From: Pyrinomonadaceae bacterium
GTDB lineage: Bacteria; Acidobacteriota; Blastocatellia; Pyrinomonadales; Pyrinomonadaceae
Length of the DNA: 13,843 bases
Assembly: GCA_014379795.1 (NCBI GenBank)
Contig: JACMLC010000468.1
Coordinates: 1-13,843 of the forward strand
Reading direction: 5' to 3'
Made by a program: the position numbers and the translations under genes. This document shows, in pieces, positions 6,810 to 13,516 of the stretch (position 1 is the stretch's first letter; every line of letters starts with the position of its first letter). The notes below the pieces were generated by a model. That model was given only the letters and a program-made list of their open reading frames with translations, had not been told where the DNA came from and made no database searches.

Positions 6810-7937
6810 ATGGCAAATAATGATTCAAAGCGATTGGGCGACCTGACGGTCGGAGATGCCAAGCGCATTCTGGTTTACGGGATCATGTTGGCGCTCGCCG
6901 TCATCCTGTTCGGGATGCTCATAGGGCATGTGCTGGTAGCGCTGCTTTTGGGCATCGTCGTGGCCGTGTACCTGCTGCCGATTCAGGAATGGCTGGAAAA
7001 ACATTTGCGTGCGCGTGCCGGGAGCGCGCTCATCTCGATTGCGCTGATCGTCGTGCCGCTCGTCGCGCTGACGGGCTACACATGGCACGAGCTGTCGAGC
7101 TATTCAAATCTGGTCACGGAGAAGCGCGACCAGATTATTGATTCGATCAGCAACTCGCTGGAATCTTATCTGCCGGGAGTCAAAGAAGGCACGCGCGCAG
7201 GGCTGCAAGCGGCATTCGGCGAGGCTGTGACTCGTTCGGCAGGCGCGATACAAGGGTTGCGCCAGCGGTCTGCGCTGCTGCTCTCATCGCTCGCGGTCTT
7301 TTTCTTCACGGTCTTTTATGTGGTGACGCAGCGGACGCGCATCGCTGCCTATATCAAGGTGCGTGTGCCGGGCGATTACCTGCCGCTGTATGAGAAGTTG
7401 ACGGAGAACGTCGGCGGAGCTTTGCGCGGCGCGCTGCGCGCGGTCTTTATAGACCAGTGTGTGAAGGGCGCAATCATTATCATCCTCAATCTCGTGTTTG
7501 ATATTCCGTTGCCGGTGGTGCTCGGCCTTGTCACGTTTCTGCTCGGCTTCTTTCCGCTGGTCGGAGAGTGGGCTGTGTATGTGCCCATCTCGATTTATCT
7601 TTTTGTTTTTCGCGGGCAGGAAGCGAGCGCGGCGATCTATTTTGGTATCGGGTTGATGATGACGCTCGGCTCGTCGCTGATCCTGCGTCCCAAGCTGGCG
7701 AGCAAGGGCGCGCGACGCTTCAGCTTTTACTGGATGTTCCTCTCGCTGGTGGCGGGCGTGTATGTCTTCGGCATTCCGGGCATCGTGCTGGGGCCAGCCA
7801 TCCTCGGCTTCGTCAAAGCCGTCAGCGACACGATGTTTGGAGATGTGCGTTACGAGACTTCGCTGCTCAAATCAGAGAATGAGCAGAAGCAAGAAGAGGC
7901 GGCACAACCTCAGCCAGCATCCGGCGCGGCGGATTAA
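6810..7937 (+). CDS. AI-2E family transporter (UPF0118-type membrane protein)
   Basis: A 375-aa inner-membrane protein of the AI-2E exporter family (PF01594). Hydrophobic segments lie at about 20-57 (two), 71-91, 155-173, 213-230, 234-268 (two), 272-291 and 305-337 (two), matching the usual layout with a large soluble loop (95-150) after the third helix. Family landmarks: LGFFPLVGEW (245-254), corresponding to the 'FIPxxG' loop, and LRPKL (292-296) followed by GVYVFGIPGIVLGPAIL (316-332). The Asp usually found before the LRP motif is replaced by Ser/Leu. Members export varied substrates or act as Na+/H+ antiporters, so an autoinducer-2 role is not implied. The ATG at 6810 has no good Shine-Dalgarno sequence; GAGG lies 23 nt upstream. 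The C-terminal tail (350-375) is Glu/Gln/Ala rich and cytoplasmic. Confidence 0.9.
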   Translation: MANNDSKRLGDLTVGDAKRILVYGIMLALAVILFGMLIGHVLVALLLGIVVAVYLLPIQEWLEKHLRARAGSALISIALIVVPLVALTGYTWHELSSYSNLVTEKRDQIIDSISNSLESYLPGVKEGTRAGLQAAFGEAVTRSAGAIQGLRQRSALLLSSLAVFFFTVFYVVTQRTRIAAYIKVRVPGDYLPLYEKLTENVGGALRGALRAVFIDQCVKGAIIIILNLVFDIPLPVVLGLVTFLLGFFPLVGEWAVYVPISIYLFVFRGQEASAAIYFGIGLMMTLGSSLILRPKLASKGARRFSFYWMFLSLVAGVYVFGIPGIVLGPAILGFVKAVSDTMFGDVRYETSLLKSENEQKQEEAAQPQPASGAAD

Positions 7938-7962
7938 AAATTCGAGATCAAATTTCAGTTAA

Positions 7963-8045
7963 CGTCAGGCGCGATGTAAGACTGGAGCGCAAGCGGGACG
8001 CCCCGCGCTCCAGTCAGCTTGGTTTCTCTTGCGTCGCGCCTCACG
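7963..8045. repeat. Long REP-like hairpin downstream of the transporter gene
   Basis: Inner stem: GACTGGAGCGC (7980-7990) pairs with GCGCTCCAGTC (8005-8015). Outer stem: 7963-7980 pairs with 8028-8045 at 15 of 18 positions, and two of the three differences become U.G pairs in plus-strand RNA. The unpaired 12 nt (8016-8027) bulge out on the right side. There is no T-run, so this looks more like an intergenic palindrome or structured RNA than a classic terminator, though it may protect the 3' end of the transporter mRNA. Confidence 0.75.
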
Positions 8046-8083
8046 GTAGGCTTTAGCAAACGTAGGATATGAAACAGTAGGTA

Positions 8084-8406
8084 ACGGGTCATTTCAATGT
8101 TGAATAGAAAGTAAGAGTCAACAGAAGTACACACCTGCTCCTTAGATCTGGCCTCTCTTGTAGACACTCGGTCACTTGACCGCCAACGACAGCCGCTGTT
8201 TCGCCTCAAAGAGGCCGGATAAGTTCGGCGGCGTCATCGGCATGAGTATTGCTCGTGTCTGACTCAGACTCCTCGTCTCCAGCTAATTAGAGCCTCTCTT
8301 GTTAGCCTCACACTGACCTGTACATCTGACTGAGCGCCCAAATCTAAAGCGGGTAATGTTCAAGGCACAGCCTATCTTGATTTGTTCAATATTGAAAATG
8401 ACCCGC
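8084..8406. mobile_element. Candidate MITE-like element, about 323 bp, noncoding
   Basis: The left end (8084-8106) and the reverse complement of the right end (8406-8383) share CGGGTCATTT followed by CAAT[G/A]TTGAA, with one single-base gap and one substitution across the core. Both ends are flanked by TA (8082-8083 and 8407-8408), as expected for Tc1/mariner/IS630-type insertions. No transposase is encoded inside. The interior holds a dyad CGGTCA-CT-TGACCG (8169-8182), a small hairpin GCCTC-AAA-GAGGC (8203-8215) and an 11-bp direct repeat (8151-8161, 8292-8302). A second copy elsewhere in the genome would be needed to prove mobility. The alternative is a pair of regulatory sites. Confidence 0.45.
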
Positions 8407-8417
8407 TATCAAACGGT

Positions 8418-8777
8418 ATGAATACAGTGCAACTCGTAAAAGGTAAAATAACGTTCGAGGAGGAAGCGCCGCCGTTCACCGGTGCGACAATGTATGTGCG
8501 CCTGGAAAACGTAACCGCCGCCGACATCGCTTCCGAGATGGTTGCTGATTACGTCGAACGGGACGTAGCTTTCGATCCAAAAACCTCCAGCGACTTGTTA
8601 TTCGCCATCGCCGGCAACCCTCCGGACCCCCGAGCCAGCTATGCCGTCAGGGTGCATATTGACATTGACGGAGACGGAGAGGTGAGCCAAGGTGATTTCA
8701 TAAGCATGCAAAGCTATCCAGTGATCACTTTTGGCTACCCAAGGGAAGTATCAATTCTCGTCCGACAGGTAAAGTAA
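8418..8777 (+). CDS. YbaY/YscW-like domain protein
   Basis: A small protein, 119 aa from ATG 8418, resembling the YbaY family (PF09619, related to the type III secretion pilotin YscW). The pattern fits: an opening beta strand VKGKITFEE, then YVRLENVTAADIASEMVADY, then the closing block PDPRASYAVRVHIDIDGDG...GDFISMQSYPVITFGYPREVSILVRQV. Family members are small beta-sandwich lipoproteins; this one has no signal peptide or lipobox Cys. The start is uncertain. A TTG at 8382 in the same frame adds 12 residues but lies inside the right inverted repeat of the candidate element, and neither start has a Shine-Dalgarno sequence. The frame stays open back to 8334. It lies 33 nt upstream of the astacin-like protease gene on the same strand, so the two are almost certainly one operon. 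A chaperone or inhibitor role is only a guess. Confidence 0.72.
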   Translation: MNTVQLVKGKITFEEEAPPFTGATMYVRLENVTAADIASEMVADYVERDVAFDPKTSSDLLFAIAGNPPDPRASYAVRVHIDIDGDGEVSQGDFISMQSYPVITFGYPREVSILVRQVK

Positions 8778-8810
8778 TCGTATCTCACCCAAAGAACAGG
8801 AGTAAAGAAA

Positions 8811-10424
8811 ATGTCAAAAGAAGAATTTCGATCAAGCCCGGAAGTGCGCACAGGTTATGTCAAAGGCAACACCTTTGAATACCGCCCTGTCCAATACAGC
8901 GCCATCGACGGTGAGGCCATCTTCGAGGGCGACATCGTATTGGGAAGTGTTGACGAAATGGAGCGGCTAGTCGCTGAGGTCAACGAGGGGAAAGATAAAA
9001 AAACTCGCGCCGTAATCATCACGGGCGCACAGTTCCGTTGGCCGGGGGGCGTTGTGCCTTTCACCATCGACCCCGCGCTTCCCAATCAAGCGCGCGTCAC
9101 TGACGCAATAGCCCATTGGCATAAGCGCACGGGTATCAAATTGGTCGCGCGCACCAACCAGCAGAACTTTGTGACCTTCAGGCCTGGAAGTGGATGTTCG
9201 TCATCAGTAGGGATGCGAGGCGGACAGCAGTTCATCACGCTGGCCGAAGGGTGCAGCAAGGGCAGCACCATCCACGAGATCGGTCACGCCGTCGGTCTCT
9301 GGCATGAGCAGAGTCGGGAAGACCGAGACCAATTCATACAGGTTCTTTTCCAAAATATCGAGGCAGGAAAGGAACATAACTTCAACCAGCACATCACCGA
9401 TGGTGACGATGTGGGCCGATATGATTTTGGGTCAATAATGCACTACAGCGAATTCGCTTTCTCGAAGAACAACCAGCCCACCATTAAGACTCTGAATGGT
9501 GAAGACGTTGGCCAGAGAGACGGGCTTAGTGACAGCGATGTTCAAGCCGTCAACTTCATGTACCCTCTTTCGATTCCATTAACCTTGAAGCCGGGACTGT
9601 ACACCATCCAGCAAAAGAGCAATAACCGGTTTGTGGATGCGCATGAACACTCGGGGAAAGACTTCGCGTTGGTCACACGCCCTGCGCAGAATAACCGCAC
9701 CCAGAGATGGATGCTAATACCGGTGGGAGGCGTGTTTACAATCCAGCAAAAGAGCAATAGCCGGTTTGTGGATGCGCATGAAGACTCGGGGAAAGACTTC
9801 GGGCTGGTCACGCGCCCTGCGCAGAACAACGACACCCAGAAATGGGTAATGACTCGCTTCGGCGGCCCATACTTAGACGGCCAATACACCATCCAGCAAA
9901 AGAGCAATAACCGGTTTATGGATGCACATGAAGACTCGGGTAAGGACTTCGGTCTCGTAACCCGCGAAGCCCAGAACAACGACACTCAGAGATGGACAGT
10001 AACACCATTGGGAAACAACACCTTCACCATCCAGCAAAAGAGCAATGGCCGCTTTATGGATGCACATGAAATTGAGGGGAAAGACTTCGCTCTCGTAACC
10101 CGGCCCGCCCAGAACAACGACACCCAAAGATGGCCTCTAACTGCTGTTGGGGTTGTGTGCACCATTCAGCAGCAGAGCAGTGGCCGCTTTGTGGATGCAC
10201 ATGAAGACTCGGGTAAGGACTTCGGTCTCGTAACCCGCGAGGCCCAGAACAACGACACCCAGAGATGGATTGTAATACCATTGGGAAACAACACCTTCAC
10301 CATCCAGCAAAAGAGCAATGGCCGCTTTATGGATGCGCATGAAATTGAGGAGAAGGACTTCGCTCTGGTCACGCGACCTGAGCAAAATAACGACACCCAA
10401 CGGTGGCTGATCAAATCGGTGTAA
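8811..10424 (+). CDS. Astacin-type (M12A) zinc metalloprotease with six lectin-like repeats
   Basis: A 537-aa zinc endopeptidase. Residues 1-66 look like a propeptide with F38-E-G-D41-I42, the FxGDI aspartate-switch motif that keeps astacins inactive by ligating zinc. The catalytic domain runs from about 67 to 253, with RWPGG-VVPFTID (76-87), a probable C129-C148 disulfide, the zinc site H155-E156-xx-H159-xx-G162-xx-H165 followed by E166-xxR-xDRD, and the Met-turn S208-I-M210-HY. Residues 263-537 hold six repeats of about 45 aa, each with a TIQQ start, DAHE, KDF.LVTR and a Q-x-W ending (TQRW/TQKW), as in ricin-type beta-trefoils that bind carbohydrate. AGGAG (8798-8802) 8 nt upstream fixes the ATG at 8811. 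There is no signal peptide, which is odd for a zymogen protease with lectin repeats. The YbaY-like gene lies 33 nt upstream. A bidirectional terminator follows the stop. Confidence 0.92.
   Translation: MSKEEFRSSPEVRTGYVKGNTFEYRPVQYSAIDGEAIFEGDIVLGSVDEMERLVAEVNEGKDKKTRAVIITGAQFRWPGGVVPFTIDPALPNQARVTDAIAHWHKRTGIKLVARTNQQNFVTFRPGSGCSSSVGMRGGQQFITLAEGCSKGSTIHEIGHAVGLWHEQSREDRDQFIQVLFQNIEAGKEHNFNQHITDGDDVGRYDFGSIMHYSEFAFSKNNQPTIKTLNGEDVGQRDGLSDSDVQAVNFMYPLSIPLTLKPGLYTIQQKSNNRFVDAHEHSGKDFALVTRPAQNNRTQRWMLIPVGGVFTIQQKSNSRFVDAHEDSGKDFGLVTRPAQNNDTQKWVMTRFGGPYLDGQYTIQQKSNNRFMDAHEDSGKDFGLVTREAQNNDTQRWTVTPLGNNTFTIQQKSNGRFMDAHEIEGKDFALVTRPAQNNDTQRWPLTAVGVVCTIQQQSSGRFVDAHEDSGKDFGLVTREAQNNDTQRWIVIPLGNNTFTIQQKSNGRFMDAHEIEEKDFALVTRPEQNNDTQRWLIKSV
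9888..10424 (+). repeat. Tandem 273-bp duplication inside the protease gene
   Basis: Lectin repeats 3+4 (about 9888-10160) and 5+6 (about 10161-10424) are near copies. Repeats 3 and 5 share DSGKDFGLVTREAQNND, repeats 4 and 6 share GNNTFTIQQKSNGRFMDAHE, and corresponding positions are exactly 91 codons apart. Repeats 1 and 2 (from about 9600) are more diverged. Confidence 0.85.
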
Positions 10425-10474
10425 GGCCGATTTCACCAAGTGTTTGACAGGTAAACCCAGCACACTATTCATAC

Positions 10475-10523
10475 AAAAAAAGCCACGATGAATGATGCCT
10501 GAGCATCACTCATCGTGGCTTTT
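10475..10523. terminator. Bidirectional terminator between the protease and FG-GAP genes
   Basis: A 21-bp stem with one mismatch: 10478-10498 pairs with 10503-10523 around a CTGA loop. The arms carry A-run and T-run ends (AAAAGCCACGATG... and ...CATCGTGGCTTTT), so it can work on both strands and serves two convergent genes. A close copy occurs at 13447-13494. Confidence 0.92.
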
Positions 10524-10870
10524 CTCTTATCCCCTCAACTCACTCAGGGAACGAAAGCGGAAGGTGCAGCCGTGTCGCCGCTCGTTCCCCATTGCTCGCT
10601 CCTTGTCAACCCGTTCGTGCTTTGCAGAATGTGCCACACTCCTTCGCGGAACACTCCGAGGTCAGCCTTGCCATCCCCATCATAATCCGCCGCCACCGGC
10701 ACATCCGTCGAGATGCCGAACTGCCGCCCCGTAAATCCTGCCGTGCTTTGCTGCAAGTACCACGTCCCATTGCTTGCACGGTAGACTCCGATGTCCGTCT
10801 TGCCGTCGGCATCATAATCGGCTGGCACAGCCCTATCACTGCTAAGACCGAACTGCGAGGCTTGCAGCGC
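10476..10870. repeat. Paralogous repeat block, copy A
   Basis: The 3' end of the complete FG-GAP gene plus its terminator is directly repeated at 13446-13843 (copy B). Both are in the same orientation with an offset of about 2.97 kb. Similarity is highest from the terminator through the last two FG-GAP repeats, including an unbroken identical run of about 65 bp starting near 10701. Left of the terminator the two sequences diverge at once. Confidence 0.85.
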
Positions 10871-13093
10871 AGAGTCACTGCTTCTCAGGATGTACCATGT
10901 CCCGTTCGATGGACGGAACACAGCCACATCCGCCTTGCCATCTCCATCAAAGTCTCCGATCACCGGTCGGTCTCCAAACGTGCCAAACTGCGCCGCCCTC
11001 ACTGAGCCGTTGAGGCTGGAGAGGATATAGAAAGTCCCGCTGCTCTCGCGCCACACCGCGAGGTCTGCTTTGCTGTCTCCGTCATAATCGGCGGGCGCCG
11101 GAATGTCGCCAGTTGCTCCCCACTGATCCGTCCTCAACGAACCGTTGATACTCGACAGCGTGTACCATGTTCCGCCACGAAAGACCGAGATGTCGGCTCT
11201 GTTATCTCCGTCATAGTCTGTCGGCACGATGCGGTCTGTCGCCAGACCGAACTGCTGAGAGAGCAGTGAGCCGTTCGAGCTGTTGGAGATATACCAGGCG
11301 CCTGCGTTCGAGCGAAAGACCGAGAGGTCTGCCTTTGAGTCCCCGTCAAAGTCGAAAGGAGTTTCGCCCGTCGCTCTGGCTTGAATGATGGTTAAAGGTC
11401 GCGCTCCGATCTGAATCGTTCCCGTGCGCTGATTGTTGGTCGTGTTCGGAGCGACTGTGAATGTGACCGTGCCGTTGCCGCTGCCGTTGCCTGATTGAAT
11501 GGTAATCCAGTTATCATCGGTGGTGGAAATCCAGCCGCAGATGCCTGCCGCCGTGACGCCCACATTGCCCGCGCCACCGCTTCCACCAAAATTCAAAGTC
11601 TCCTGGCTCAGCGTGAACGGGCAGCCCGATTGCTGCTGGATGGAAAAAGTGCGTGTTGTTGTTGCGCTTGAGACAGTGATGGTGCCCGTGCGACCCTGCC
11701 CCATGTTGGTCTCCACGGTAAAGCTCAGCGTGGCATTGCCTTCACCGTTCTGTGGGGAAGTGATGGTGATGAAACTAACATCGCTGACGGCAGTCCAGCC
11801 GCAGCCGCCCGCAGCAGGCAGGATATTAAAGCTGCCTGAGCCTCCGGTAATTGGAAACACTTGGAGCGGCGGCGTGATGGTCAATCCGCACGCCGTGGTC
11901 GAAGTGTTGAGCAACAGGCTCCACCCGCCGGAGATGCTGCCCGCGTTGGTTCCATTGTCGTCAACCAGATAGAGGCTCCACGTGCCGTTAGGAGCAATGC
12001 CGTTGAGGGCGGAAAGCGTCGTCCCTGAAGGCGCGCCTTGCGGAGCAGGAGCGGGAAAGGCGTCGCCGCTGCCGACATTGGTTGGCTTGAAAGTGCCGGA
12101 TGCAAGTGTCCCTTCATCGGGCAGCGAAGTGGCGGCAGTGTCAGAAAAGATGAGCGAGAGATTGGTGACGGGGACTGTGCCGCCGACATCGGACATCAGC
12201 ACCACACGACGACCGCCGGGAGCGACCAGCAAGAGGTCTACGTCGTCCGGCGCCGTGTGTGTGAAATTATTGAGAACTATAGTCGCATCCGTCACTGCGC
12301 CGCCCAAGCCGGAAACATTGACGCTCGAAGGATAAAGCGAGGCTGTGCCTGAATCCGGAATGTTTATGTTGACGGTATTCTCGGCTGTGATGACATTGGT
12401 GATCGTGATCGTGTCAACCCGCCAGCCTAGACCGGCAACACTGTTATCGGAACCCATACGCCAACGCAGGCGAACAATCTGACCTGCTGCCGCTGCGGGC
12501 ATATTAACCTCTGTCGTGAGATAAGCGCCCGAATTTCCCGTCCATGCAGGGCGGCTGGTCGCGGGCGGGACCGGCAGCGGGTTGCCCGTCCCTTTCGCCA
12601 CTCCGTTATAACCACCGCTGACGAACGAACCGCCAGCCGTGAGGATGTCCACAAAAGAACCTCCGGCGATGCTGATTTCCAGCACGCCTCCGTCCCAGTT
12701 GGATTCCGTGTTGTAATTGTTTCTGAAGATTAACTTCGAGCCGGTTGGCCCGATATTGATGGACGGCGTGACCAGCGAGCCTTCGCCTTCCGTATTGGGG
12801 TCGTTGACAAAAGCCGTGTTCATCGGCGTGTCAGGAGTAGTGACAGTCGTGACGAATGAAGAGACCGCGCCCGCGCTGCTCGTGCTCCAATTCAAAGGCA
12901 GGGTCGGGGCGCTCAAGCCGTCGAAGTTTTCCGTAAAAGCTAAAGTCTCCGGACTCGCTTCTTCCTGCGCATCAACTGCCGTCGAGTGATGGCGAAAAGT
13001 TATGGCAAGTAAGCTCAAAACCAGTAAGAGAATAAAATATCGTGCCAGCCGCCGGGTGATTTTGCCCGGCTGTAAAGTTGAATCTTTTCTCAT
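10544..13093 (-). CDS. Secreted P-domain / BACON / FG-GAP (VCBS) repeat protein
   Basis: An 849-aa secreted protein. The signal peptide has a basic N-terminus, a hydrophobic core at about 19-33 and likely cleavage after VDA at 42. Domains: 50-233, jelly-roll-like region (ENFDGL start, LGWRVDTITI end) as in immune-inhibitor-A/MAM-like proteins; 240-398, proprotein-convertase P domain (DDVDLLLVAPGG, GTWSLYLVDD, GGWSLLL); two BACON domains at 402-487 and 491-571, each with a Cys pair (402/431, 491/519); and six FG-GAP/VCBS repeats at 579-849, each with a calcium loop such as DFDGDSKAD (581-589) and a VFR...GTWYI strand, spaced about 45 aa. No catalytic domain was found, so it probably acts as a surface or matrix adhesin. 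The ATG has AAGGA 6 nt upstream. A paralog lies directly upstream on the same strand. Confidence 0.9.
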   Translation of the reverse strand: MRKDSTLQPGKITRRLARYFILLLVLSLLAITFRHHSTAVDAQEEASPETLAFTENFDGLSAPTLPLNWSTSSAGAVSSFVTTVTTPDTPMNTAFVNDPNTEGEGSLVTPSINIGPTGSKLIFRNNYNTESNWDGGVLEISIAGGSFVDILTAGGSFVSGGYNGVAKGTGNPLPVPPATSRPAWTGNSGAYLTTEVNMPAAAAGQIVRLRWRMGSDNSVAGLGWRVDTITITNVITAENTVNINIPDSGTASLYPSSVNVSGLGGAVTDATIVLNNFTHTAPDDVDLLLVAPGGRRVVLMSDVGGTVPVTNLSLIFSDTAATSLPDEGTLASGTFKPTNVGSGDAFPAPAPQGAPSGTTLSALNGIAPNGTWSLYLVDDNGTNAGSISGGWSLLLNTSTTACGLTITPPLQVFPITGGSGSFNILPAAGGCGWTAVSDVSFITITSPQNGEGNATLSFTVETNMGQGRTGTITVSSATTTRTFSIQQQSGCPFTLSQETLNFGGSGGAGNVGVTAAGICGWISTTDDNWITIQSGNGSGNGTVTFTVAPNTTNNQRTGTIQIGARPLTIIQARATGETPFDFDGDSKADLSVFRSNAGAWYISNSSNGSLLSQQFGLATDRIVPTDYDGDNRADISVFRGGTWYTLSSINGSLRTDQWGATGDIPAPADYDGDSKADLAVWRESSGTFYILSSLNGSVRAAQFGTFGDRPVIGDFDGDGKADVAVFRPSNGTWYILRSSDSALQASQFGLSSDRAVPADYDADGKTDIGVYRASNGTWYLQQSTAGFTGRQFGISTDVPVAADYDGDGKADLGVFREGVWHILQSTNGLTRSEQWGTSGDTAAPSAFVP

Positions 13094-13516
13094 AAAGCAT
13101 CCTTATGTGATGAGAGACCGCTCAGGGGGGAGGCTGTAGGACGAGCGCAGCGAAAGTTCCTGCTGCGGATGAACAAAGCGTTCATCCAGAGGAATTGCCG
13201 TGCTATTAACTCTGCAAAAGCCTTGTTGCAGGGCAACTAACTTTTTCGCTTGTTTGCAACTCGAAACAGGGGGGAAACGCATGTCGGCAAGGCTCAGCTA
13301 AAACCTCTCTGGACTTACAGGCATATACCGCGACGCGTTGGAAATTAAATCCGTTGCCATCAAATGTCAACATTTATTTCACGCGGCCTCAATCCAAGTT
13401 CCGCGAGATGTTGCAGGATTTAACTAAAAATCTACTCGTTCAAACGAAAAAGCCACGATGAATGATGCTCAGGCATTGTTCATCGTGGCTTTGCTATTTA
13501 TTTCGCCTTAACTCAC
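13094..13516 (-). promoter_or_regulatory. Long leader/intergenic region with hairpins
   Basis: This 423-bp gap separates the two tandem FG-GAP genes and holds no ORF that I can support. Hairpins near the downstream gene: GGATGAAC (13167-13174) with GTTCATCC (13180-13187), a perfect 8-bp stem and 5-nt loop; CGCAGC (13146-13151) with GCTGCG (13162-13167), which shares base 13167 with the first; and GTTGC-AGG-GCAAC (13225-13237). They lie 50-145 nt before the start codon at 13093 and could be a structured 5' leader. No known riboswitch class was matched by eye. The terminator of the upstream paralog lies at 13447-13494. Confidence 0.45.
13447..13494. terminator. Terminator of the upstream FG-GAP paralog
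   Basis: A 20-bp stem, 13449-13468 with 13473-13492, is nearly identical in sequence to the terminator at 10475-10523. Its two differences from perfect pairing become G.U pairs in plus-strand RNA but are mismatches in minus-strand RNA. It lies 22 nt past the stop of the minus-strand paralog. Confidence 0.85.

Noticed and set aside
6810..7937. Quorum-sensing autoinducer-2 exporter function
   Set aside because: The family name is historical; members have varied substrates and no quorum-sensing genes are nearby.
7955..8209. 84-aa minus-strand ORF
   Set aside because: It runs through the hairpin and the left end of the inverted-repeat element, and its composition is not protein-like. Its short match to the YbaY frame (LFNIE) is explained by the inverted repeat.
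13094..13440. Possible c-di-GMP or other known riboswitch in the FG-GAP leader
   Set aside because: No conserved core of a known class could be matched by eye, so it is reported only as an unassigned structured leader.
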